The notes under the pieces: generated by a model
What the model was told of the DNA's origin: nothing
Databases searched by the model: none
The model's input: only the letters and a program-made list of their open reading frames with translations
Made by a program: the position numbers and the translations under genes
Source: Candidatus Bathyarchaeota archaeon
GTDB lineage: Archaea; Thermoproteota; Bathyarchaeia; TCS64
Assembly: GCA_013619005.1 (NCBI GenBank)
Contig: JABXKY010000167.1
Span: forward strand, 1 to 7,856
Length of the DNA stretch: 7,856 nt
Direction of reading: 5' to 3'
Part shown: piece after piece, positions 1-5,196 of the stretch
Layout of the letters: every line of letters starts with the position of its first letter
How positions within the stretch are numbered: the stretch's first letter is position 1

Positions 1-8
1 TAGGACCC

Positions 9-16
9 TATATAAA
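9..16 (-). promoter_or_regulatory. TATA box of a leftward promoter leaving the window
   Basis: The stretch 9-16 reads TATATAAA on the plus strand, so TTTATATA on the minus strand. It is preceded on the minus strand by GGTTAATG, which resembles a BRE purine/A-rich element. No rightward gene begins within 60 bases, and the next gene (hjc) ends here running leftwards, so the likeliest use is a promoter whose start site lies about 13 bases left of the window. This is inferred from position; the target gene is not visible. Confidence 0.4.
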
Positions 17-29
17 CATTAACCGAGTT

Positions 30-49
30 TGTCATATTTCTGACATATT
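30..49. repeat. Two 9-bp direct repeats, one helical turn apart
   Basis: TGTCATATT (30-38) and TGACATATT (41-49) match at 8 of 9 positions with an 11-bp period. Within them TGTCA (30-34) and TGACA (41-45) also form an inverted pair. They sit immediately upstream of the leftward TATA element at 9-16, where an activator or repressor site would be expected, and just downstream of the hjc stop. A regulatory role is inference; short A/T-rich repeats can arise by chance. Confidence 0.35.
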
Positions 50-66
50 GTGAGGTATCCGGGGGT

Positions 67-534
67 CTACGAGATCTTCTCCAGAAGCTCGCTCCAGCTC
101 ATCCCCTGGTCTATCTTGATCATATAGTCCCTGTCGGACCTCTCAGCCACATCGAACCACCATCCCTTGTACTTGAACTTGGCAGCCAGCACGGCGTACT
201 TCCTGGGGTAGATCTTATGCATATCAAGGAACTCGAAGAGCTTCACCACCTGGTGGGACTTGTAGTAGGCGTAGCGTACCTGAGACTTGACCTCAATGGA
301 TAGGATCGCGTCATCCTTGATGGCGAAAACGTCGGGCAGCGGTTCCTTACTGGGGGCGCTCACGGGTATCCTAATTGCGCTGTACCCAACATCCCTGAAC
401 ATGTGCACCAGCTCCCTCTCCGCATCGTAGCCCCTCTTCTTCATGGCCCTGACCTGCTTTGCCGTAAGCTGCCTGGTGTACTTCTTTTTGAACGGGGCCT
501 TCTTCTTTGGCGCGGCTATCTCCCTGAGACTCAT
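67..534 (-). CDS. hjc: Holliday junction resolvase Hjc
   Basis: This is a 155-aa archaeal Hjc of the PD-(D/E)xK nuclease fold, which cuts four-way DNA junctions during homologous recombination and fork repair. The catalytic set is visible: E39 in DAERELV, S59 in RIPVSAPS, D68 in LPDVF, and E81 and K83 in IEVKS. The family is usually about 120-145 aa. Here a lysine-rich N-terminal extension of about 30 residues precedes the usual start region (MKKRGYDAE, M31). The long start is well supported: GGAGGA lies on the minus strand at 541-546, 6 nt before the ATG. Its ATG overlaps the stop of the upstream winged-helix gene (ATGA), so the two are probably co-translated. The substrate partner RadA is encoded 3 kb away in a separate transcript. 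Confidence in family and start is high. Confidence 0.93.
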   Translation of the reverse strand: MSLREIAAPKKKAPFKKKYTRQLTAKQVRAMKKRGYDAERELVHMFRDVGYSAIRIPVSAPSKEPLPDVFAIKDDAILSIEVKSQVRYAYYKSHQVVKLFEFLDMHKIYPRKYAVLAAKFKYKGWWFDVAERSDRDYMIKIDQGMSWSELLEKIS

Positions 535-860
535 ACGTCGTCCTCCGTCACATCGGGTACGACAAGGGAGCCTGACTCAAGGGGATCAAGGGCAAGCCTC
601 ATTAGGTCCCTGAGCCAGTCGCTGAATTTGTTGGCGTTGGAGTACTTCTGGTACATCCGTTTGTGGGGCACCTTGGTGATGAGCCGCAGGTCCACCATCT
701 TGTTGACGTAGAACTTCGCGCTGCTCCTGCTGATGTCACAGATCCGTGATACATCTCCACTTGTAAAGTCTCTTTCAAGCTTATTGTACCCGACTATGAT
801 CTTGGGTGGTAGTGGCAACGCTTTCTCTAGTATCGCTAAGAGTGATTCTTCTCGTGACAA
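531..860 (-). CDS. Winged-helix DNA-binding protein, operon partner of hjc
   Basis: This 109-aa protein has a predicted helix-turn-helix at about residues 33-60 (FTSGDVSRICDIS...AKFYVNKMVDLRLI) followed by a basic wing (ITKVPHKRMYQKY, 61-73), as in MarR/ArsR-like or transcription-factor-type winged helices. No enzyme motif or membrane segment is seen, and the C-terminus is acidic (TEDDV). The start is TTG at 858-860: a TAG stop lies in frame two codons upstream, and GAGGT on the minus strand (870-874) sits 9 nt before it. It overlaps hjc by 4 bp. Its own promoter carries an inverted repeat (875-899) in a place suited to repression, suggesting autoregulation. I do not recognise the exact family. 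It could be a specific hjc regulator or a DNA-repair accessory protein. The coding call is sound; the role is inferred. Confidence 0.82.
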   Translation of the reverse strand: MSREESLLAILEKALPLPPKIIVGYNKLERDFTSGDVSRICDISRSSAKFYVNKMVDLRLITKVPHKRMYQKYSNANKFSDWLRDLMRLALDPLESGSLVVPDVTEDDV

Positions 861-874
861 GGCTGGGCTACCTC

Positions 875-899
875 GGATGGATATGAAAACTGTCCATCC
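875..899. repeat. Inverted repeat, candidate operator of the wHTH-hjc operon
   Basis: GGATGGA (875-881) and TCCATCC (893-899) are perfect 7-bp inverted arms with an 11-nt spacer. They lie between the minus-strand TATA-like element (901-906) and the expected transcription start near 877, the classic place for an archaeal repressor site. No T-run follows on either strand, so an intrinsic terminator for argG is less likely. The link to the winged-helix protein is inference. Confidence 0.5.
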
Positions 900-900
900 C

Positions 901-906
901 TATTAA
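901..906 (-). promoter_or_regulatory. TATA box of the wHTH-hjc operon
   Basis: The minus strand reads TTAATA here (TATTAA on plus), centred at 903.5. The usual 26-27 bp offset places the transcript start near 877, giving a leader of about 17 nt that just contains the GAGGT ribosome binding site (870-874) before the TTG start at 860. The agreement between promoter, ribosome site and start codon is the main support. Confidence 0.45.
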
Positions 907-929
907 GTGATGAGTAGGAAATGTGGGAA

Positions 930-2189
930 CTAGTCGTCCCCAGTGGGGACCGGCACGACCTTCTTACCCTGCTCCTTGATGCCCTCGTCCGCGATCTTCC
1001 TCTTGAGGTTCCAAGCTGTCACGCTGGGGAGTCCCCAGAGGTTGATGAAGCCAGAGGCATCACCCTGGTCATAGTGGGTGTTGATGTCGAAGCTCGCAAG
1101 GTTGTAGTCGTACAGGCTCAGCGGGCTCTCACGGGCAATCGGCTTCGCCGTTCCCTTGTGGAGCTTCATAGTGACAGTGCCTGTGAGGTTCTTCTGTGTG
1201 CTGTCGATATACGCGTCAAGGTCCTCCTTGTAGGGGTCAACCCAGAGGCCCTGGTATACGGCGGTCGCCCACTTGTGGTCGATCTCGTACTTCAGTAGCT
1301 TCTGGTGACGCGTCAGCACCATCTTCTCCAGGTCAAGGTGCGCATTGATTATGGTCTCGGCCGCAGGAACCTCGTAGGTCTCACGTGTCTTGAGTCCGAC
1401 GATCCTGTCCTCCATGTGCTCGATCCTGCCGATGCCGTGCTTCCCCGAAATGTTCCTGATCTTCAGAATCAACTCGTGGGGCTTGTACTCGACCCCGTCA
1501 AGGCTCACCGGGACTCCCTTGTGGAAGCCAATCTTGACGATCTCGGGCTCGTCCGGCGTGTCCTTGATGTCAGCAGTCCAGTCCCAGACATCATCCGGTA
1601 CGGGAATGTCGGGGTGCTCAAGCATGCCCCCCTCGATGCTCCTTCCCCACAGGTTCTCGTCGACGCTGTAGGGGCTGTCCGCCGTAACGGGGACTGGGAT
1701 GTTATGCTCATTTGACCACTCGATCTGTGCAGCCCTGTCGAATTTCCACTCCCTGACCGGCGCGATTATCTTGAGATTTGGGTTCAGGGCCTTTATGGTG
1801 ATATCGAACCTCACCTGGTCGTTCCCCTTTCCCGTGCATCCGTGGGCTACTGCCTGCGCGTCCTCCATCTCTGCTACTTCGACCAGTTTCTTGGCGATGA
1901 GGGGCCTGCTAAGGCTGCTGCTCACCGGGTACGTGCCCATGTACAGGGCGTTAGCCTTGATTGCGGGGAACAGGTACTCCTTGGCGAACTCCTCTTTCGC
2001 ATCAAACCCGTAATGGTTGATGGCTCCGAGGTCCCATGCCTTCTTCTCTATTCCCACTGTTTCCTTATCCTGACCTACATCTAGGTTGCAGGTGATTACG
2101 TCCATTCCATACTCCTCCTGGATCCAAACTACCATCATGGACGTGTCCAACCCGCCGCTGTAAGCTAGAACAACTTTGTCTTTAGCCAT
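930..2189 (-). CDS. argG: Argininosuccinate synthase
   Basis: This 419-aa cytoplasmic enzyme joins citrulline and aspartate, using ATP, to argininosuccinate, the penultimate step of arginine synthesis. The sequence shows the N-type ATP pyrophosphatase P-loop AYSGGLDTS (residues 9-17), the conserved SSSLSRPLIAKK block (90-101), HGCTGKGNDQVRF (116-128) and SVDENLWGRSIEGG (175-188), which contribute to the nucleotide and substrate sites. The length is normal for the family (about 400) and nothing is broken. The start is the ATG at 2187-2189, with GAGG on the minus strand (2199-2202) 9 nt upstream. No argH, argF or other arginine gene is adjacent. Upstream it diverges from an ACT-domain gene, and downstream it is followed after about 70 bp by the wHTH-hjc operon on the same strand. 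Confidence 0.97.
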   Translation of the reverse strand: MAKDKVVLAYSGGLDTSMMVVWIQEEYGMDVITCNLDVGQDKETVGIEKKAWDLGAINHYGFDAKEEFAKEYLFPAIKANALYMGTYPVSSSLSRPLIAKKLVEVAEMEDAQAVAHGCTGKGNDQVRFDITIKALNPNLKIIAPVREWKFDRAAQIEWSNEHNIPVPVTADSPYSVDENLWGRSIEGGMLEHPDIPVPDDVWDWTADIKDTPDEPEIVKIGFHKGVPVSLDGVEYKPHELILKIRNISGKHGIGRIEHMEDRIVGLKTRETYEVPAAETIINAHLDLEKMVLTRHQKLLKYEIDHKWATAVYQGLWVDPYKEDLDAYIDSTQKNLTGTVTMKLHKGTAKPIARESPLSLYDYNLASFDINTHYDQGDASGFINLWGLPSVTAWNLKRKIADEGIKEQGKKVVPVPTGDD

Positions 2190-2208
2190 TGCATTATGCC
2201 TCTTTTAG

Positions 2209-2214
2209 GATAAA
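2209..2214 (-). promoter_or_regulatory. Candidate TATA box of argG
   Basis: The minus strand reads TTTATC, centred about 23 bp before the argG ATG. This would give a leaderless or nearly leaderless transcript, although the spacing is a little short of the usual 26-27. An alternative is the TTTATA at 2237-2242, which reads TATAAA on the minus strand and would give a leader of about 24 nt that includes the GAGG ribosome site. The sequence does not decide between them. Confidence 0.4.
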
Positions 2215-2236
2215 CAGCTACAACATGAGGCAAGCA

Positions 2237-2242
2237 TTTATA
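2237..2242 (+). promoter_or_regulatory. TATA box of the ACT-domain gene
   Basis: TTTATA lies here with an A/G-rich segment (GGCAAGCA) just upstream as a possible BRE. Its centre is 27 bp before the ATG at 2267, so transcription would begin at or next to that codon, meaning a leaderless mRNA. This also decides the start of the gene: the ATG at 2252 and the TTG at 2189 would lie upstream of the transcript start. Confidence 0.6.
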
Positions 2243-2251
2243 CTTTATGAC

Positions 2252-2264
2252 ATGTTTGCAACAT
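2252..2264. repeat. Short inverted repeat between the TATA box and start of the ACT gene
   Basis: ATGTT (2252-2256) and AACAT (2260-2264) are perfect 5-bp arms around TGC. They end 2 bp before the inferred transcription and translation start at 2267, where a bound repressor would block the polymerase. The arms are short enough for chance to remain a real possibility. Confidence 0.3.
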
Positions 2265-2266
2265 AT

Positions 2267-2872
2267 ATGGCATCAAGCACCACAGATAGGACAAAAAGCG
2301 TGGCCCAGAGGGTGCGGGAAACAATTCAGACCCGCCCCAGCCTCCTGGACGCGCTCAACCTGAAGATAGTGAACTACAGCGCCCTCGCCCGGATCCTTCA
2401 GGACGAGCTTGAGGAAGGGAGCCTGGAGGCTGTCAAGGCGGCCATCATCAGGGTGGCAGAGGAGATCAGCACTGATAGGGGTCTAAGGGAGGAGGCAGTC
2501 CGGGACATACTCAAGGCATCAAAGGTGCGGCTACAGGACAAGATCGGCGTTGTCATCTCGCCGATCGACTTGGATATCCCACATATAGTGAAAGCGCATC
2601 TGACGGACCAGTATGTGTACGTGGTGGATCAGACCATCATCGATGAGCCTCTGCCTGAACAGGTCCAGTTCCAGAAGAACCTGGTCGCCTTGATCCTGTT
2701 AAGCCCAGCTGACGTCGAGGACACCCCGGGGTTCGTGGCTTTTATCACACAGCAACTTGCCAGCAGGAACATCAACATCGTGGAGTTCATCAGCTGCAGC
2801 ACCAACACCATCATAATACTTGACGGGAGACAGGCCTTGGACGCCTTCAGCCTCCTCCAAAATTATACCTAA
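2267..2872 (+). CDS. ACT-domain protein, possible amino-acid-sensing regulator
   Basis: This is a 201-aa protein without transmembrane segments. Residues 1-90 look helical. About 92-125 form a beta-rich stretch (DKIGVVISPIDLDIPH...). About 138-200 have the pattern of an ACT domain (LVALILLSP...FITQQLASRNINIVEFISCSTNTIIIL), the betaalphabetabetaalphabeta ligand-binding module of aspartokinase-type regulators. No catalytic motif is seen. The start was chosen because the TATA box at 2237-2242 puts the transcript start at this ATG; longer in-frame starts exist at 2252 (ATG) and 2189 (TTG). The gene diverges from argG, so sensing of arginine, aspartate or another amino acid is a reasonable guess, but the ligand and the target are unknown. 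It resembles uncharacterised archaeal ACT proteins often annotated only by that domain. Confidence 0.85.
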   Translation: MASSTTDRTKSVAQRVRETIQTRPSLLDALNLKIVNYSALARILQDELEEGSLEAVKAAIIRVAEEISTDRGLREEAVRDILKASKVRLQDKIGVVISPIDLDIPHIVKAHLTDQYVYVVDQTIIDEPLPEQVQFQKNLVALILLSPADVEDTPGFVAFITQQLASRNINIVEFISCSTNTIIILDGRQALDAFSLLQNYT

Positions 2873-2921
2873 GTTGCATAGAAACATCAAAAAAACGCGT
2901 CAGAGTTGTCCAAATCCCAGC

Positions 2922-2943
2922 TTTTAAAGTAAAGGCTTTAAAA
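2922..2943 (+). promoter_or_regulatory. Tandem TATA boxes of the aIF1 operon
   Basis: Two similar A/T boxes stand 15 bp apart: TTTTAAA (2922-2928) and TTTAAAA (2937-2943), each inside a GCTTTnAAA context. The second has its centre 29 bp before the ATG at 2969, giving a leaderless or 2-3-nt leader mRNA. The first would start about 17 nt upstream of the ATG. Dual start sites are possible. Confidence 0.5.
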
Positions 2944-2968
2944 CCCCGCGTCCGCTACAGTGTTGATA

Positions 2969-3277
2969 ATGGCAGAAATTTGTCCCGTATGTGGGCTCCC
3001 TCAGGACCTTTGCGTTTGTGAGGAGATGAGCAAGGAGCAGCAGCGTATCAGGATTCGTTTAGAGACACGTAAATGGGGAAAGAAATGGACCATCATCGAT
3101 GGCATCGACTCCAAGAGCGTCTCCCTCAACAAGTTAGCGACACAGTTGAAGCACAAGTGTGCGTGCGGCGGGACCGCGAAGAACGAGCAGGTTCTCCTTA
3201 TGGGTGACCACAGGGACGAGGTCCACAGAACCCTCGTCGGTCTAGGCTTCCCTCAGGATAATATAGAGGTCCAGTAG
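2969..3277 (+). CDS. Translation initiation factor aIF1 (SUI1 family)
   Basis: This 102-aa SUI1/eIF1-family factor acts on the small ribosomal subunit in start-codon selection. The archaeal N-terminal zinc-binding motif is visible: C5, C8 (CPVCG) and C15, C17 (CVCEE). The SUI1 fold follows from about residue 22 (QQRIRIRLETRKWGKKWTIIDGID), including the segment HKCACGGTAK and the C-terminal GDHRDEVHRTLVGLGF. The length matches the family (about 100 aa). The ATG at 2969 is preferred over an in-frame GTG at 2960 because the nearer TATA box predicts a start site beside it and because family members begin close to the CPVCG motif. A zinc-ribbon gene follows after 3 bp in the same operon. Confidence 0.95.
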   Translation: MAEICPVCGLPQDLCVCEEMSKEQQRIRIRLETRKWGKKWTIIDGIDSKSVSLNKLATQLKHKCACGGTAKNEQVLLMGDHRDEVHRTLVGLGFPQDNIEVQ

Positions 3278-3280
3278 GCC

Positions 3281-3484
3281 GTGCCAAGGTTCAGAGAGAT
3301 AATAGACATTCTCAAAGATGCCAAGCACTCTAACCCAAAACCCGTGTTCTGTCCCAACTGTGAAAGCCCCAAGATGAGGTCCAGCGAGAGCTACGGTATC
3401 CTGCCGCAAAAATACGTCTGCGAGGACTGCGGCTACGAGGGCAACATCGTTCTGGAGCTGGATGAGGAAGACCCAGAACCATAG
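3281..3484 (+). CDS. Small zinc-ribbon protein, operon partner of aIF1
   Basis: This 67-aa protein has one zinc ribbon: C24 and C27 (CPNC), then C47 and C50 (CEDCGYEG), with a basic N-terminus and a strongly acidic C-terminal tail (LDEEDPEP). The ribbon resembles those of RNA polymerase subunits, TFB/TFS or ribosomal proteins, but nothing identifies the partner. The start is GTG at 3281, 3 bp after the aIF1 stop, with GAGGT (3266-3270) 10 nt upstream; no ATG would keep the first cysteine pair in a sensible context. The tight link to aIF1 suggests a translation or transcription role. I know similar small ribbon proteins from archaeal genomes only as hypothetical proteins. Confidence 0.8.
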   Translation: MPRFREIIDILKDAKHSNPKPVFCPNCESPKMRSSESYGILPQKYVCEDCGYEGNIVLELDEEDPEP

Positions 3485-3502
3485 AATTTAACCAAGGGAA
3501 CA

Positions 3503-3508
3503 TTATAT
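3503..3508 (+). promoter_or_regulatory. TATA box of the radA operon
   Basis: TTATAT (within CATTATATCAT) is centred 29-30 bp before the radA ATG, predicting a leader of only a few nucleotides. A GGTGG at 3526-3530, 4 nt before the ATG, looks like a ribosome site but would lie at or before the transcript's 5' end, so it may not be used. Confidence 0.55.
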
Positions 3509-3534
3509 CATACCAGACAACCAGCGGTGGCCCC

Positions 3535-4509
3535 ATGTCAGAGGACGTTGAAAGCTACAAAGAGAAATACGAGACCCTTGAGGACCTACCAGGCATAGGC
3601 CCGGCCACCGTTAACAAGCTCAAGGAGATCGGGTTCAAGACCGTTGAGAGCCTCGGGACAGCCACCTTAAACGAGCTGGTCTCAGCTGGCATCGGCAAGG
3701 AGGTGGCCGAGAGGGTTATAGAAACGGCCAGAAAAACCGTTGCCATCACTTTCGTGAGAGGCGACGAGCTGGTTGAGCTAAGGAAGAACGTCAGGAAGCT
3801 CACCACGGGGTGCAGCAGCCTAGACAATTTACTTGGCGGGGGCATCGAGACCCAGAGCCTCACCGAGTTCTACGGGGAGTTCGGGAGCGGCAAGAGCCAG
3901 CTGTGCCATCAGTTATGTGTCACAGTGCAACTGGGCGAGGCACAGGGCGGCCTCAACGGGAGCGTCCTTTACATCGACACCGAGTCCACGTTCAGGCCTG
4001 AGCGCGTCCAGCAGATAGCGCCCAGGTTCGGCATCAAGCCCAAGGACGTGCTTAAGGGAATCGTTTACGCGGAGGCATACACCAGCAACCACCAGACCGT
4101 GCTCCTGGAGAACGCCGATGAGGTCATCAAGGAGAACAACGTTAAGCTCATCATCGTCGACAGCGTGACGAGCCACTTCAGGAGCGAGTACATCGGCAGG
4201 GAGATGCTTGTCAACCGCCAGCAGCAGCTAAACAAGCACCTGCACAAGCTCACGAGGTTGGGAAGGGCGTTCAATACCTCACTTGCCATCACCAACCAGG
4301 TGATGGCCACCCCTGACGCCTTCTTCAGCAAGGCCGTTGCTCCAGTGGGCGGCCACATACTTGGACACATGAGCCACAATAGGATATTCATCAGGAAGGG
4401 AAGGAACAACATGAGAATAGCCAAGCTCACCGCTAGCCCAAGCATGCCAGAGGGAGAGGCACCCATGAGGATTACGGAGAGAGGAATAGAGAGTGACGAA
4501 GACTACTAA
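3535..4509 (+). CDS. radA: DNA repair and recombination protein RadA
   Basis: This 324-aa archaeal RecA/Rad51 homologue forms filaments on single-stranded DNA and catalyses strand exchange. Domains in order: an N-terminal helix-hairpin-helix DNA-binding domain (about 12-68, LEDLPGIGPATVNKLKEIGF), the polymerisation motif F73-V-R-G76, and the ATPase core with Walker A GEFGSGKSQ (114-122), DTESTFRPER (148-157, catalytic-type Glu150), Walker B LIIVDS (205-210, Asp209), the NQV segment (254-256) and the L2-type region about 265-280 (VGGHILGH). The length is typical (about 320-350). Compared with many relatives, the FxxA polymerisation motif has Gly as its fourth residue, and the usual DTEGTFRPER has Ser in place of Gly; both look tolerable. 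It is first in a two-gene operon, and the next gene starts inside its last codons. Confidence 0.97.
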   Translation: MSEDVESYKEKYETLEDLPGIGPATVNKLKEIGFKTVESLGTATLNELVSAGIGKEVAERVIETARKTVAITFVRGDELVELRKNVRKLTTGCSSLDNLLGGGIETQSLTEFYGEFGSGKSQLCHQLCVTVQLGEAQGGLNGSVLYIDTESTFRPERVQQIAPRFGIKPKDVLKGIVYAEAYTSNHQTVLLENADEVIKENNVKLIIVDSVTSHFRSEYIGREMLVNRQQQLNKHLHKLTRLGRAFNTSLAITNQVMATPDAFFSKAVAPVGGHILGHMSHNRIFIRKGRNNMRIAKLTASPSMPEGEAPMRITERGIESDEDY

Positions 4510-4876
4510 GCCAGGACGCGGACTATCCGTCACGGGGAAGACCCGTGAAGCGGTTACAACATTCTTCAAGAACATGCTTGACAGGCGGTTCACCGACGCA
4601 GAGAAGGCGATGGAAGCAATCAGGGCGCGAAAGTTTACAGACGCGGAGTTCAAGACGGGCTACATCAACGCCCTCGAGGGCCTCCTTCTCTCGGTTCGCT
4701 CAGGTGACGAGAGGGATTTCTACAACAGGAACAACTTCGACGAGAAAAGCTTGAAGGCTCACAGGGACGAGTTCAAAGAGTTCAGGAAGACCCCCATAAG
4801 GACACAGTTTGACTCAGGCTACTTCGCGGCCTGGTCTGATATAATGCAGTACAGGGGTAACGTCGAAACGGATTAG
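4493..4876 (+). CDS. Conserved-looking unknown protein translationally coupled to radA
   Basis: This 127-aa soluble protein appears mostly helical and highly charged, without cysteines, a signal peptide or membrane spans. Visible blocks are TREAVTTFFKNMLDRRFTDA (18-37), FKTGYINALEGLLLSVRSGD (about 53-72) and FDSGYFAAWSDIMQ (about 106-119). The repeated GY-(I/F)-x-A-(L/W) pattern suggests paired helices. The start is GTG at 4493, overlapping the end of radA by 17 bp, with a purine-rich ribosome site (GGAGAGAGG, 4476-4484) 8 nt upstream. I recall similar proteins in TACK-type archaea as hypotheticals but cannot name a family. Tight coupling to radA suggests a recombination accessory role, which is inference. 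Its stop codon overlaps that of the convergent EMC6-like gene. Confidence 0.82.
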   Translation: MTKTTKPGRGLSVTGKTREAVTTFFKNMLDRRFTDAEKAMEAIRARKFTDAEFKTGYINALEGLLLSVRSGDERDFYNRNNFDEKSLKAHRDEFKEFRKTPIRTQFDSGYFAAWSDIMQYRGNVETD

Positions 4877-5145
4877 ATCCAGCCGTACGTGCCCATTGTG
4901 TTGAGAAGTGTCCAGGAAAGCATCCACAGGAACAGGAATGCGCCCATGCCGATCTTAATCGTCCTGTCCCTATCCACATTGAACATCATCGCCGCCGCCT
5001 CAGAATAGGCGATGTACAGGACTGTTCCAGCCATCAACGCGATCTCACCCTGGAAACCCAGGCTTGAGTTAATATAGAACGTAATCAAACCCGTGGCCAG
5101 TCCCAGCACGGCCTTGATCCAGTAAACCTTCTCTGATTCTTTCAA
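4873..5145 (-). CDS. EMC6-like small membrane protein
   Basis: This 90-aa protein has three predicted membrane helices at about 10-28, 33-55 and 65-84, a short charged N-terminus (MKESEK) and a charged loop NVDRDRTIK before helix 3. This size and topology, and the last helix pattern (KIGMGAFLFLWMLSWTLL), resemble archaeal EMC6-like proteins, relatives of a core subunit of the ER membrane protein complex that helps insert membrane proteins. Similarity at this length is weak evidence, so an unrelated three-helix protein is possible. The start is TTG at 5143-5145: no in-frame ATG/GTG/TTG is available just upstream, and GGAG lies on the minus strand 9 nt before it. It follows the PAC2 gene by 51 bp but has its own TATA box. 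Confidence 0.75.
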   Translation of the reverse strand: MKESEKVYWIKAVLGLATGLITFYINSSLGFQGEIALMAGTVLYIAYSEAAAMMFNVDRDRTIKIGMGAFLFLWMLSWTLLNTMGTYGWI

Positions 5146-5189
5146 CCGTGGTTTCTCCGTGATTTCAACTCATATTGTCTAACGCTGTA

Positions 5190-5195
5190 TTATAA
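5190..5195 (-). promoter_or_regulatory. TATA box of the EMC6-like gene
   Basis: The palindromic TTATAA sits about 47 bp before the TTG start on the minus strand, predicting a leader of about 20 nt that contains the GGAG ribosome site. It lies directly upstream of, and almost touches, the PAC2 stop codon (5197-5199), so the gene may be transcribed both alone and by readthrough from the PAC2 gene. Confidence 0.45.
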
Positions 5196-5196
5196 G

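Noticed and set aside
403..711. Plus-strand reading frame of 102 codons over hjc and the wHTH gene
   Set aside because: It crosses two well-supported minus-strand genes, has no promoter or ribosome site and no recognisable domain; it is a shadow frame.
875..899. Hairpin as an intrinsic terminator of argG
   Set aside because: No T-run follows the arms on the minus strand, and the position between a TATA box and the next operon's start fits an operator better.
921..1715. Two plus-strand frames of 125 and 136 codons opposite argG
   Set aside because: argG is unmistakable on the other strand through its P-loop and substrate motifs; these are antisense shadows of a G/C-rich gene.
4065..4653. Minus-strand frames of 133 and 124 codons opposite radA and its partner
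   Set aside because: RadA motifs fix the coding strand; the antisense products are low-complexity Ser/Leu-rich and have no start signals.
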